A stretch of DNA of 56,529 bases from Chara braunii (GCA_003427395.1 BFEA01000183.1:1251086-1307614), one strand, 5' to 3'. Shown: positions 10,666 through 21,088, counted from the first letter of the stretch. The notes: generated from the letters alone by a model not told the origin. Translations and numbers: made by a program.

Positions 10666-11514
10666 TCAGTTTCCTGAGTTAGCTGGACGGGATACCTTTG
10701 CTTTGCCCTTGTCCGGGCATTGTGCAGTAGTGAGGTTTACACTGTTGCACCAAAAGCAATAACCATACCGTTGTCGAAGTTTAAATACTTCCTTGGTGAT
10801 GTTGTATGTCGTCCATGGTTGTTGCCCAGTCTCCGTCGCTGTCGTCCCTTGTGTCGCCTTGTTCTTCCGAACCCTTTTTGAAAATTTCGGCAGGAGCGTT
10901 GCTTCAATTCCTCCATCACTCGAGGAGGCTGCTGCAGCGTGGAGAACAGGTAATCCATCAACAATCACCGCATTGTTACGCGTCGGCCTTTGGTAGCCTT
11001 GCTCAGCCACATATTGCGGCTGGGACTGCCTTTCGTTGGCCGCATTGGCATCCGTTTGGATGACCAGGTTAGCACGATCAAGGATGACCTTGAATGAGGC
11101 ATAGTCGTACTCGTTACCGAGTGCCGACCACATTCTTGCACACGATCGTGAAAAGAATTCGGATCACAAGTTTGGAAAACTTAAGTCGAAACCAAGAGTC
11201 CCTACTATCTTCTGCCACTTGATCGTCCAATCTCATGTGGACATATTCCCTTGCGCTAGAGTAGACATCGTTCATGGCCGCCTTTACTACATTGCGGACC
11301 ATGAATCGAGCGTACCACATTTGCTCGAGCTGCTCCCACGTGATGTGCATGTGCAGGTTGGCGATGGTGGTTCCCAAATTGGTTGTCGTGTGGTAAATGA
11401 ATGCATGTACTCCTCCAATGAGTTGGAGGTCGAGTGTTGCCATCATAAGGTTGTCTGGTACGTGGTGGCAGGCTACTTCAGTGACGAAAACTTCCCACCA
11501 TGCCAATGCATCCG
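10666..11514 (-). pseudogene. E2 gag with zinc knuckle
   Basis: The right part (11114-11506) is a capsid-like fragment with WEQLEQMWYARF. A +1-type frame change near 11120 leads into the second part (10666-11133), which ends with a nucleocapsid knuckle CFWCNSVNLTTAQC. In a CCHC knuckle the His comes where Leu stands (CTC in place of CAC would be one base). The N-terminus is cut at the T-run at 11515. Confidence 0.75.
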
Positions 11515-12156
11515 TTTTTTTTTTTTTTTTTTTTTGCGTAGTCTTTCCTAGGGAAAAGAATATTCCCCTCGCCTGCTCAAACCTCGCTTAATCGCTTCTG
11601 AGTGCGAGCCTGAGCGGAGCTAAAAAATTTGAGCTCCGACCCCGCAATCAACCAGCGCGCGGTAACACAGACAGGATGGAGCACTTCACCGAAGATATCT
11701 TTACTTGTCAAAAGACCTCAACAAGTGGACATTTCACATGGCACCGGAGCAGGGTGCTCTGAATATAATCACGAAATTGTCAATGGGGTGGCGAACAGAG
11801 GGACTCTACAGGCAGTTAACTGTAACAAGGCATCCGATCGAGGAAGTTTCACAAGGCACTCAGGAAGGTGTCCTAACCTGACAGACGTGACGGGTAGTTG
11901 GCAAGGCAGTCAACGAGGTGGTCAATCAGTGGGCAACAAGATGGTGATCGGGGTGGTGAACAAGTCAACAAGGTGGTCAATATGGTGATCAACGTGATAG
12001 TCAACGCACTGACAAAAAATGGCAAAGCGCATAGTCATCAACCAGTGGACAACAGGATTGCCAACAAGGTTGTGAACGAGTCAACGGGGGGGTCAACAAG
12101 CCAAAAGGGCGATCGATGGCTGGCCGACGGAATGGTCAATGGGCTAACCAGCAAAC
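11515..12156 (-). mobile_element. Retroposon C copy 2
   Basis: Begins with a 21-T run, then matches C copy 1 from TCTTTCC onward, including GAGCTCCRACCCC and CACTTCACCGA, into the GGTGGTCAAC array. The T-run directly abuts the E2 gag frame, so this copy probably truncated gag. A target duplication could not be identified because the right end is unclear. Confidence 0.6.
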
Positions 12157-12625
12157 AGCTGGAAAAATTCAAGACTTGTTATGACACTAATCTGGCATTG
12201 GAACAAACGAGCAGTGGCCATTGCTGGAATTTCTTGGGTTGCGTTATGCAAGCGCTGGATTGGCCCTGGGGTGTTCAAAGTGTGGCTTTGCACAAGAATC
12301 AAAGGAATCATCAAGGTAAAGGGTTGTGCACTCCTATTGCAATCGTTTTTGCACAGCGCCAGGGCTTACACTACGATGACTAGGTCTGAGGTAGCCTTCT
12401 TGTTCACCCTCAAAATTGAGCTTAGAAAGAGGAATTTTCCAGATGAGTTTTTCGATAGCGTTTTGCGTAATTTCTCTGCTAAGTTTGCAAACATGGGACG
12501 ATTGGGTCAGCACTTGGGATTGGTTGGTAAGCGGGGGCCAAGCGAAGGGCATGGTCGACCATTTTTGAGGGCAGATGGCACTTGGAGGCAAAGTAAGGGG
12601 GGGAGTGTGTATAGGGGGTGCTGAA
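12157..12625 (+). pseudogene. 3' part of a Penelope-like RT
   Basis: Reading in two frames, the first piece shows CYDTNLALEQ followed by WNFLGCVM. This matches the post-catalytic region of Penelope-type RTs (motifs after the DD box). The second frame continues with RSEVAFLFTLKIELRKRNFP and a basic tail to a stop at 12622-12624. It is the C-terminal end of the same kind of protein whose N-terminal end starts at 13517. Its own 5' part is missing. Confidence 0.55.
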
Positions 12626-13516
12626 GTACACTTTCAGGAGGGATCTAGTTGAAATGCGGCTTTGGGGTCGCGCTCCATTGCTAAGAGGGGCATTCGGGTT
12701 TTGTCTTGTGATGGGCTGGGCCTTCTTTCCTTTTCTTCCCTTTTTGATTTTCGATCTTTGTTTCTAGGAATTGGATCTTCTTATTTTGATTTTCAAAACG
12801 TTTTCCGAAAATATGGGTCTGTCTAAGGGACGAGATTGCTTGTGTTGATTCAAGAACTGGTGTTTGGAAATTGTGGCCCGGCCACTGGGAAGGCGCTCAA
12901 GTGGTTGGGGACTTGCTTATTTAGGGTCTCCGTCGACTTCTTCGAGAGGTTATCTGGACGACTGTTCTCTCGATTTCTGGTCTCTTTTCTAGTCTGAAGC
13001 GGAGGCTTCTATAATTCTCTACAGTTCTAGCTGCATCTTTTGGCTTTCTCATCGTTTGTTCAAACACTACTTATTCCGCTACTCCTATTCTTTTCGTCCC
13101 TTCCTGGCACCTCGTGTAGACAAACCACTAACAATTCCAACTGGCATCCCGACGAAACGCAATGTAGGGTCCCTACGCTAGATTACACGATTTTTCTTAC
13201 AATGTACTCGGCCTGTTTATTGCAATATCATTCGGCCTTATGATCGCGTTTCGACTCTATTCTCCCTCCTTGCACGACTATTTGTGTGTTTGGTCGATCA
13301 CATGAATGCATGGTTGACTTGTGTCTTCACTTGCACTCCGCACTGTAACCGTCGTAACAATTAGATTATGGAAGTGTGGCTCCGTTAGATGAATGTTGAA
13401 GTTCATTGACCTTCCTTACGTGCCTTTCTTTCTCTACCTTTCATCTTTTCTTCCCACCTCCTTTCTCCTTCTTCTCTCTCCTTCTTTATTTCCCGATGGC
13501 AGTTTCCCATGGGGTT
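12626..13516 (+). other. Noncoding stretch between two Penelope-like pieces
   Basis: About 890 bp, T-rich with CTT/TTC words around 13420-13500. It contains no domain I recognise. It is either the 3' UTR of the left fragment, the 5' UTR of the right element, or both. Confidence 0.4.
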
Positions 13517-15036
13517 TGTTTTAATTGTAGACAGCATGGGTACTAGTCCCATGAGTGCCCTCATCCGCAAAGGTTAGGATATAGATTGTCGGTGGCCACG
13601 GGTGCAAATGCTGAGCCTATTTTAACTCTTCCGGCTGCTGGCTCGTCGGCAGCAACAACACGAGCGGCTGCTCCTTCAGCTTTTTACGCTCCAGCTCCTC
13701 GAACTGGTTGGTGGACACGAAACCAGCAAATATTGGACAAATGCAATGATTTTGTCACAAAGGCACAACAAAAGGAAAGGGAAGTGTTGGAGGCTAAGGA
13801 GATGGAGAGGAGGAAGTGTGAGAAAGATGGAGAGGAGGAAGTGTGAGAAAGATGAAGAGGCGGAGCAGCGGAAGAATGAATGTGATGAACTGGAAGATAA
13901 GATGGGGAAAAGATTGGAGAGTAAGTTGGCACCTATGTACGATGCGATTATGGGTAAGGGCTTGGACAAGGCCAACACGAGCACCACAAACGACGAAGTG
14001 TGCCAACTTCGACGGGAGAATGAGGAGTTGCGCGCAACCACGGCATCAAGGAACAAATGCCTTCAACGGATTTGGTGTACCGTTTACAGCGGGAGAATCA
14101 TGATTTCAAAAAACTGGAGTCGGACTTGAAACAGAAAATGGAGGGCGACCTGATGACGTTACGTTGGGAGATTCGTGGTTTGAAGGAGTGTCGTGAGAAT
14201 CTGGGTCGTTCTGAGCTGGCTAAGCAGATTGACGACCTTCGTGCGGAGATGGAAGTGATGCGAAAGCATAACGAAGAGACCAAGGAAGTCCCCCAACTTT
14301 GGCATAACGAGGCATTGAGCCCTGGTAACAAACGTGGAGTCATGTTTCTATCAGAAGAAAAATCGAAGTTAACAACAAAAAGCTAATAAACATCAGAAAG
14401 ATGGGTATCAGCATAGAAAATGTATTGATGTACCAAATTGGCTAATACTAGAAGGTTGATGCAAAGTGTTCCACCAATTTACAGAGAATTTCATTATTGG
14501 TATATTTATGAGACCTACCTGGTAACAAACGTGGAAGTATAAACGTGTCAACCCTTGCTAGCGAAGGTCATGGTCTGACCAGATCGCGGGTGGGAACGCT
14601 TGACGAAGGGGTTCGTCTTAGAGCTGAACTCTCGGAGATTAAGGAACGGAGGAGGTGCGACCAAACCGAGGTCGATATGCTAAAGAAAAGGCCTGAAAGG
14701 CGAGCATAGGATGAGGCGAAAAAAATGGAGGTTGAAGCTGAGCTGGCTAGATTGCAAAAAACTATGGGCGATTTGACAACCGGGAAGGCGGGTTACAGCA
14801 CACTGAGCGTGTTAGGAACTAACCTTAAGGAAAGAATGGAGGCGGCGACTAGGACCGGCTTCCGTACTGGAGGGAAGGGCCTGAAGATAACCTCTGGTCG
14901 ACTTTCTCGACCTGAAGGTAGCACGCGAAAGGCCAATGATAAGTTCGTTTTCCTTCAGGAGGAACGCAAGCGTTTACAAGCATTGAAGAAAGGTGAAGTG
15001 GAACCTCTGTGTAGAGAAGCAGGGATCTTGTACTAG
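13517..15036 (+). pseudogene. Penelope-like N-terminus: knuckle, coiled coil, SAP-like
   Basis: At 13517-13558 the frame reads CFNCRQHGY, stop, SHECP. This is a CCHC knuckle with its His changed to Tyr and a TAG beside it. The same frame goes on to a Pro/Ala-rich linker and WWTRNQQILDK. A 25-bp tandem duplication of GATGGAGAGGAGGAAGTGTG... (about 13800-13850) shifts the frame. A long Glu/Lys/Arg coiled coil follows (to about 14320). After a 179-bp insertion the frame resumes at 14518 and reaches FLQEERKRLQALKKGEVEPL, which resembles a SAP DNA-binding motif. A TAG closes it at 15034-15036, but the frame runs on in sense toward the nuclease. Confidence 0.65.
14339..14517. mobile_element. 179-bp AT-rich insertion with 18-bp target duplication
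   Basis: CCTGGTAACAAACGTGGA occurs at 14321-14338 and 14518-14535, on both sides of an AT-rich segment. Reading across with one copy of the duplicated word keeps the coiled-coil frame open, so the segment is a later insertion. It has no poly(A) end, LTR or inverted ends that I can see, so its class is unknown. Confidence 0.75.
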
Positions 15037-15357
15037 AATACGGATAACGACGTTGAAAAACTAACACAATTAAACATGAAGAAAGCCTTTGATGATGACG
15101 ACGTGACGGAGAAGGAGACTAGTACCGCAGGACGAGGCAAGGCGGTGTCGGAGGAGGTCCCGTCAAACTCCATTTGATGGGATTTCCGAAACACGGCGTT
15201 ATAGGGTTTCGTTAGGGCTTGTCGCGATCTTACATCTCGTTGCACTTCTTCTTTACGTGATGATAAGCTCAATTCGGCCTTCCAAACTATGGTTCCCATC
15301 TTGCTACTCCGAGGTTCCCATAGGCGGAGAAATTTCGTCCTTATTTGTCATCTTTGA

Positions 15358-16311
15358 TTGAGGAGGGGGTTGACCTTTCGTTTTATTAATGGTCCTTTGG
15401 TCTATGTCGTTCTCTCTCCTTTGCATAAGCATGTTTACGTTGGTTCTACGAGTCGGTCTTTGGATGTCCGATGGAGCGAGCATGTTTATCGATCTTGTGA
15501 TAATGGTGTTATAGAGCGGGGGAAAAGGAATCATAAATTGTACAGTTGGCAGCATGTTTATCGATCTTGTGATAATGGTGTTATAGAACGGGGGAAGAGG
15601 AATCATAAATTGTACAGTTGGCTTAGGAGGTGTGGTTCTGGCAATTATGTCGCGCTTCCGCTATTTCGATGTGAGGGTTGTGACCTGTTGGCTTTGGAAA
15701 AAATTGTCATCCGACAAACTACCCCTTTTCTAAATTGTCGAGATAAACCTTTTCAACAAAAGCGACGCCGGCCTAGTAAGATGAAGCACGCCAGGGAAGT
15801 TCGGCACATGCATGTTTCTGACGATGTAGTCAACGTCAAGGAACGCAGTGTTCTCTCACATCTAACATTTGCAACCAACGAGGGGCAAAGATCGGCTAGC
15901 TTACTCAATCTACTTAACCTAGCTCGAGAAAAGGGTAGGCAAGAGTTGACTGTGTATTGTGAAGGGGGTGATTTGCTTTTGGACCAATGGAAGGTAGTCA
16001 AAGGCTGTTTTGGGGGGTCCATTGTTGAATCAATTTTTAGAACTGGATCTCTGAAGAAGCATCGTGGTTGGTTGACGAACGGAGTTGCTTTGATCTTTCG
16101 GTCGATTTCCTTCTTTTGCTCAACATTACTATTTTCCAAATCTACCTTACTGGGCTTACTCACTAATCCTCCGTCACGTGCTCAACTTCTAGCAAAAGAT
16201 TTGGATGGCCAGGTGAGATTATATTGGTATCAGATGTTTCAAAGAGAAAAAATCCCGATTTACCTTCCGTTGTTTGCTCTCAGGTGTTATCCGATGAAGG
16301 TTCGGATTTAA
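15358..16311 (+). pseudogene. GIY-YIG endonuclease domain
   Basis: Same frame as the SAP-like part. It shows LVYVVL and HVYVGSTSRSLDVRWSEH, which are the two Tyr strands and the conserved Arg. Later come LLALEKIVI with the catalytic Glu position and TPFLNCRD with the conserved Asn. The domain covers roughly residues 12-130 of this frame and would nick target DNA for priming. A 72-bp in-frame duplication adds 24 residues in its middle. After it comes a linker of about 190 residues that ends at a stop. Confidence 0.75.
15481..15624 (+). repeat. 72-bp in-frame tandem duplication
   Basis: CATGTTTATCGATCTTGTGA begins at 15481 and again at 15553. The two 72-bp units differ at only about two bases, so the duplication is recent compared with the other lesions. 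It repeats 24 codons inside the nuclease domain. Confidence 0.9.
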
Positions 16312-16339
16312 CGTAAGGTCTCGATTGATCGTGCGCTTG

Positions 16340-16515
16340 TTTTTTTTTTTTTTTTAAAGGGTGATGGCCTTGAGATATTATTATTGAGTTCACTGGCCCC
16401 AAGCAATTCATTAGTAGTCGGTCTTACTCGTTAAGTTCCATCATCTGGATTCCAACACGGGTCTGTATTTCAACAGTTCATGGGTGTACCCACTGAGCTA
16501 GGCTCTTGGGTTTAC
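16340..16515 (-). mobile_element. tRNA-derived SINE S1, copy a
   Basis: The minus strand has AGCCTAGCTCAGTGGGTACA (RNA polymerase III A box), then GTTGGAATCC (B-box-like) about 45 bases on. It then has a tail with GGGGCC and AAGGCCATCACCCTTT, and a 17-A tail (T-run 16340-16356). The plus-strand copy at 24133-24283 shares head, body and tail. This copy separates the GIY-YIG and RT parts of the Penelope-like element. Confidence 0.7.
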
Positions 16516-16767
16516 AATTGAGTCTATTAGTAAATGTGCGTTCAGATCTCTGTGATTTAGTATCATTGGGGGCTTGGAGTTGCCGACTTCTCTGAAGGAG
16601 ATGACTTGAAGAAGGATGAGGGTCGTTTGGACAAAAAACGAGAGTGTTGGTGATCTCCTTTTCAATTTTTGACCCGTCAATAAGCAGACTGATCAAGCTT
16701 GCTGCTGTCCAAACTCTGATGATTTGTTCCCTCACACTGATGGTCACATCAACTTTCGATCGTCTTG

Positions 16768-17391
16768 CATGGAAAATTGGGTGAGGCATATTACATTCCG
16801 AATCACAAGGATGTGACGAGGTGGTGACCGATTTGTCCGACCTTTTCAGAGGGGTGTGTTGTTGCAAGTAAGAGAATTGCAAGGGCAATCAATCAGTTGT
16901 TGTGGGATTTGCCGAAGGGTACGGATTTTAATTTAAATGGTATGGCTTGTTTGACGCCGGCTTTGAAGTCCCTGAATGAGAACTTGCATAAGAGGGAACA
17001 TTTCCTTTGCGCAGCCTTCCACATCAAGGAAATGTTCCATAACCTTCCCCATAGCTCGATTATGATGTCGATAAGATGGGTTGTCGACTTCTGGCCTATC
17101 AGGGGGGTGTTCCGGAGTTCAGATTAAAGCGAGGGGTGTGGGGACTAAGTTGAATCTCGATAACTCCCAAACCGGCTGGAAGTCCATCTCGCTGCACGTA
17201 ATTACGAAATTCGTCCAGTTTGAGTTGGATAACACCTTCGAAGCGTGTGGGCATGTTTTGCAGCAGAGAGTTAGCATCCCGATGGGCAAGTCGTCCAGCT
17301 CCGCACTGGCATGTTTACTTTGTGCCTTTAACGAGTTCAATTTCGTGTTGTCACTGGGCTCCGATAGGCATTTGATTGATGAGATCCGCAT
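16768..17391 (+). pseudogene. Penelope-like RT, N-terminal half
   Basis: Fingers: EAYYIPNHKDVTRW, TGA at 16825-16827, PICPTFSEG, then ASKRIARAINQLLWDLPKG. Motif A reads AAFHIKEMFHNLPH, with the catalytic Asp replaced by His (CAC at 17020-17022). After a frameshift near 17100 comes motif B, IPMGKSSSSALACLLCAF. The sequence DEIRI follows, where the IR.xDD box should come, but an LTR starts at 17392. It is a clear RT but dead. Confidence 0.75.
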
Positions 17392-17704
17392 TGTAGCGGA
17401 CCTCTGGTTGGCCTGTGAGACCAGCCCCTCGTGTTCTATTCGGGGGCAGTCCAGTCCAATCTGGACCGGTACCTCTGTCGGTACTAGCCAGTCCAGTCCA
17501 GTCCCGTCAGTCCGCTGGGGTATACCCCAGCCATTGTCGGTTTTCGAGATCATTCTACACTCGCATAGTTTTGGAGTACGTGCGCTGGAGTCTTGCGCGG
17601 GAGCTGCGCTGTGCTGTCTCGCTCCTCCCTCATCCTCCATCTCCATCATCATCCCTAGCGGAGCACCACACCGGGTGGGTCCGCTACATTGGTATCGGAG
17701 CAGG
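17392..17704 (+). repeat. LTR plus primer-binding site, inside RT
   Basis: The LTR is 17392-17688 (297 bp), with perfect 11-bp inverted ends TGTAGCGGACC and GGTCCGCTACA. TTGGTATCGGAGCAGG follows directly (17689-17704), an initiator-Met-type primer site, so the element reads to the right. No gag/pol and no second LTR were found. It may be a truncated copy or a short TRIM-like element. The frames at 17119-18175 crossing it have no protein features. Confidence 0.8.
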
Positions 17705-17994
17705 AACGGTCCGCGCCCCCACCCACCACACCGCACATACGGGAAAACAGCAAATCCCGACATACAAGATTTTTTGCTGTTTTCTGGCCGTTTTTTCAAA
17801 AAAACGAGGCAAAAAAAAAAAAAACGGCGGCGCAGCAGGTCGACACGTGGCGAAAAAGAGGAGAGCATCTCGACGCGTGCGTGCAAGCACCAAGGCCAAG
17901 GCCGGCCGCCGCACACGCACGCGCCACGTGCCCACGCTGGCCCGCTGCCCCGCCCCACCCCCGGATTTATCAGTTTTCAAGATCCGGGATGCAG

Positions 17995-18090
17995 CTGCTG
18001 CTGTTGGGGTTTGAACCCAGGCAGCTGCTGGGCTTGCGCGTACGTATATCACTGCCATAACACACTCGCCACAGTGTGTCCATGGCCTTG
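17995..18090 (-). ncRNA. tRNA-like A and B boxes, possible SINE head
   Basis: The minus strand reads TGGCGAGTGTGTTATGG (A-box-like, 18055-18071), then GGGTTCAAACCCC (B-box, about 18006-18018) at a spacing that suits a long-variable-arm tRNA. No complete tRNA fold was found. A T-run at 17815-17824 to the left would be an A-tail. It could equally be chance within the LTR element's leader. Confidence 0.35.
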
Positions 18091-18192
18091 TAGCACGACA
18101 CACTCGTGTTGAAGAGGTGCCATGCTGGCTATTTACCCCCCCCCTCGCCAGCAAGCAGACTTTAAAGATCGGCAAAGTGCAGGGTGGTCAAC

Positions 18193-19400
18193 TGTTGCAT
18201 ACTAGTGAATACATTCACGAATTATGGACAGAACCAAAGTTCGACCAATATAGGATGAGCATATATGCAGCGGAAGTCCTCACATAGACTGAACTTACCC
18301 AGACATCACTCAACACACGAGCAATCGTGCGATGGTGGGGTCTGAAGCCATACATAGACGATGCTTCAGCCCCGTACACCCATACACAGATGAATGGTGG
18401 GTGGAGAGACGATGGAGGTGGGAGATAGGGACAGCACCAGATGTCACCGAAATAGAATACAGAATGTCACCGACATAGTCGCCCAAAATGTCACCGAACA
18501 AAATCAGAATGTTCTTGACACCCCTGTCAAACATACAGAATCCTAATGCAACCGATGTCCGCTCTGTGATGCCACCAGGTATCAATCCCAAATATCTCCA
18601 ATGTCTCAAATCCGGTAAGTGCCACATCCTCCCACCACCGAAGTCCAATCACTGATCTCTGTCCAACTCGTATCAATGGTCTCCAGTCTGAAGAGAAAGA
18701 AGAAGTCTGAAGAAGAAGAAGTCTGAAGAAGGAGAAGATCCAAAAGGGGCAGAGAAGAGGTGGAGACCGAGTCAGCGGCCAGGCTCCTACCTGCTGATGC
18801 AACCTGGCGCCTTGCCGCTGTCGAAGACCGTCCCGCGCCGCTGGAGCTATGGCGCTTGCGATGTGGCCATCAGGTAAGTCTCCCTACGCCGACTACCACC
18901 TCTACAGCCAGCACTATGCCTAGTGCTGCTGCCTAGCGCTGCGCTGGAACGGAAATAGCGCAGCATTCTCTCCTCAGTGCTGCCGTGCTCTCCTCCCCCT
19001 GGAATGGCTGCTGGCTGGGCCTAAATAACGGCCGGCGGCCAGTTCGGCCTCTGCCTCCCAAGGTGGCCTCCGATCTGAACCGTCGGGTCTATCGTCCGAC
19101 CTCGCCTCCCAAGGTGACCTCTGATTTGAACCGTCCGGTCGATCGTCCGATCTGTGGTTCAGGTCGGACCGGTTTTCGAGAAAACAGGCTGCCTAAACGG
19201 CGGCCTGGTCCAAACGAAAAACGTTTGGCCATTTCCCGCCCAGGGCCTGGGGCTGCAGTGCCTGGTCTGGAACCGGTTGCGCAAGGCCGAAGGGCCGGCC
19301 TTTGGGCCGGCCTGGCCTGGATTATCGCGTCCAGGCCCTCGGAACACCTCAGCCTAGTCATCGGGCCTGAAAGGGCCCGTGTGGAATGCAGTATGTAACA
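18193..19400 (-). repeat. Solo LTR of the E2 family
   Basis: 1208 bp, ends TGTTGCATACT and AGTATGTAACA, homologous to the E2 3' LTR. It is flanked by TCAAC on both sides (18188-18192 and 19401-19405). C array lies on the right and a 37-bp C-like stretch on the left. That left flank also matches the left flank of the E2 LTR. This looks like a solo LTR in a C copy, but duplication of one locus is possible. Confidence 0.75.
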
Positions 19401-19930
19401 TCAACCACTGGGCAACAGTATGGCCAACAGGGTTGTGAACGAGTCACTGGGGTGGTCAACGAGTCAAAAACACGGCGAATGGCTGGGAAACTGGATGGTC
19501 AACGGGCTGACCAAAGGACAGTGAGGAGCAGGTGGAAGCACATCATTAACAGGGCATTTTTAAGGGCCGTCAACGGGGTGGTAAAGCGGTAGACAACAGC
19601 ATGGACAACAGGGAGCTGAACGAGTCAACAGGGTGGTCAACTGGTCAACTCGGCGTTCAACAGGGCCAACGGGATGGTCAAGGGGCTGAGAAAAGGACAG
19701 CAAGGGGCAGGGTGGTCAACCGGTGGGCAACAGGTTGGCCAACTAGGTGGCAGTGTGGTCAATGACTCAACATGTCGGTCTACAGGGTGGCCAACAGGAT
19801 AGTCAATGGGCTGACCAAAGGATGTCAAAGGGCAGGTACACGGGAGTCAAAGGGGCTGTCAAGGCCTGGCCAAGGTGGTCCACAGGGTAGTCATCGAGGT
19901 GGTCACCCAAAACACTGATGAGTCGGTGTA
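19401..19930. repeat. GTCAAC minisatellite, third C array
   Basis: Irregular array of GGTCAAC-containing words continuing on the right side of the solo LTR. Partner blocks such as GGCAACAGTATGGCCAACAG match those in C copies 1 and 2. The 120 bp after it holds nothing recognisable. Confidence 0.75.
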
Positions 19931-20052
19931 CAGCAGAACCTTTGTGAGATTGTATTACAATACGAGTTTAACTTTGGGAAAGAAGTGTTTCCTGTGATTT
20001 CTTGGACGGAGCAACTCTACCGACCGGCCGTGTGATGCCAGCGCAGCCTGGC

Positions 20053-21088
20053 TGTTACATGCCCAGCTGGGCGATGTACATATAAACCGAGGATCCGCAA
20101 TGTGATAAAAAGGACTGAATGGACAATGCAGTGCAAGTAGAATCTCAACCAGCAATGTGCCTTCCGATACATACAAAATGCTGCTTTATTTGCAGGGAAG
20201 ACTTAGATACAAGACCTGACCTGATCGAGACTACAAGATAGCGAAGCAGAATGCTAGAATGCTAATGGCTAGCCCAATCAATGTTTCTACTCAGACCAAA
20301 CATACATCATGCTCATCACAAGGTCTGAAGGGGCCTGGCGCTATACACAGGAAGAAAGCGCCAGGTCCAGACATACACAGACGAAGAGGAGGGGATCAGA
20401 CGAAGAAGAGGGGGGAGAGATGGGAATGTCGTCAACACCAAGTCTTTGTCACGAGTCCCAAATAATCCCTCAAAATATCTGGAGCCCAAAAGTCGAGTCT
20501 GGATCCAATGTCACCAAGCTCTCTCTCTCTCTCTTTCTCTCATTGTCTACTGATGCTGTAAAGTTAGATAATGAGAGGGTGAGAGGGAGATGGTAGACTG
20601 AGAAGAGGAAGAAGAACCCTCTCTCTCGTATGCCAGGTGGCGCTGTGCTGCAGGTACCTCGAAGACGAAGCTGGAGCAACGGCGCTGCAGGTAAGTCCCT
20701 ATGTACTACCTCGGCCTGCCTCCTGACTGCCTCCGACTGCCTGCAGTTGCAGGGAGGGCAGTCCAGGAGGCTGCTCGTGCCAATGCCGAACTGAGCCAGG
20801 AGCTGGCGCTGCAGCTGTCGTGGGAACAGGCCAGAAATAGCCTTTCCCAAAACCCTGGTTCGTCGACTGAGTTTCAGGGCAGGTCGGTCTGATGACAGAC
20901 CGAAAATGGCCCTTCGTTTCAGGCTAAAAAGGCTACTGCCATTTTTCAGTCTGAAACAACACACGGTCTGTAGGCCCCTGTTTTTCAGGCTTTCGAGCTG
21001 AACAGACACAGGGCCTGTAGGCCCTGGTTTTCAGGCTTTCAGCCTCAGGGACATAAATGGCCCTCGTGTGCAGGCCCAGCATGTAACA
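20053..21088. repeat. Solo LTR with CTGGC target duplication
   Basis: 1036 bp with perfect 10-bp inverted ends TGTTACATGC and GCATGTAACA. CTGGC lies immediately outside both ends (20048-20052, 21089-21093). It contains a TC microsatellite (about 20519-20540) and a splice-donor-like CAGGTAAGTCCC near 20690. The layout resembles the E2 LTR but the sequence is different. The frames inside are accidental. Confidence 0.85.

Larger units (their letters stand above)
5608..11514 (-). mobile_element. Degenerate Ty3/gypsy chromovirus E2
   Basis: Minus-strand order from right to left: gag with zinc knuckle, protease, RT, RNase H, integrase, chromodomain, polypurine tract, 3' LTR. This is the Ty3/gypsy order, and the chromodomain marks a chromovirus. 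Every gene carries stops or frameshifts. Gag stops at a T-run where C copy 2 begins, and no 5' LTR directly adjoins it. Confidence 0.85.
13517..17391 (+). mobile_element. Penelope-like retroelement with GIY-YIG before RT
   Basis: The parts in order are a CCHC-like knuckle, a coiled coil, a SAP-like motif, a GIY-YIG nuclease and a reverse transcriptase. Classical Penelope elements carry GIY-YIG after RT. An N-terminal position is known for the permuted Naiad/Chlamys-type group described in green algae and animals, which is the likely placement. The copy is broken by stops, a 179-bp insertion, a SINE and an LTR that ends it inside RT. Confidence 0.7.

Noticed and set aside
12181-12624. Independent unknown gene
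   Set aside because: Together with the upstream frame it reads as the end of a Penelope-like RT.
15358-17391. Group II intron-type RT
   Set aside because: GIY-YIG linkage and motif B (IPMGKSSS) fit Penelope-like RTs better, and no intron RNA domains are visible.
17119-18175. Long ORFs over the LTR and its leader
   Set aside because: They cross the LTR ends and the primer-binding site and show no domain.
5608-19400. One giant E2 element using both LTRs
   Set aside because: Sequence just inside the right LTR matches sequence outside the left LTR, and unrelated elements fill the space; kept only as an alternative.
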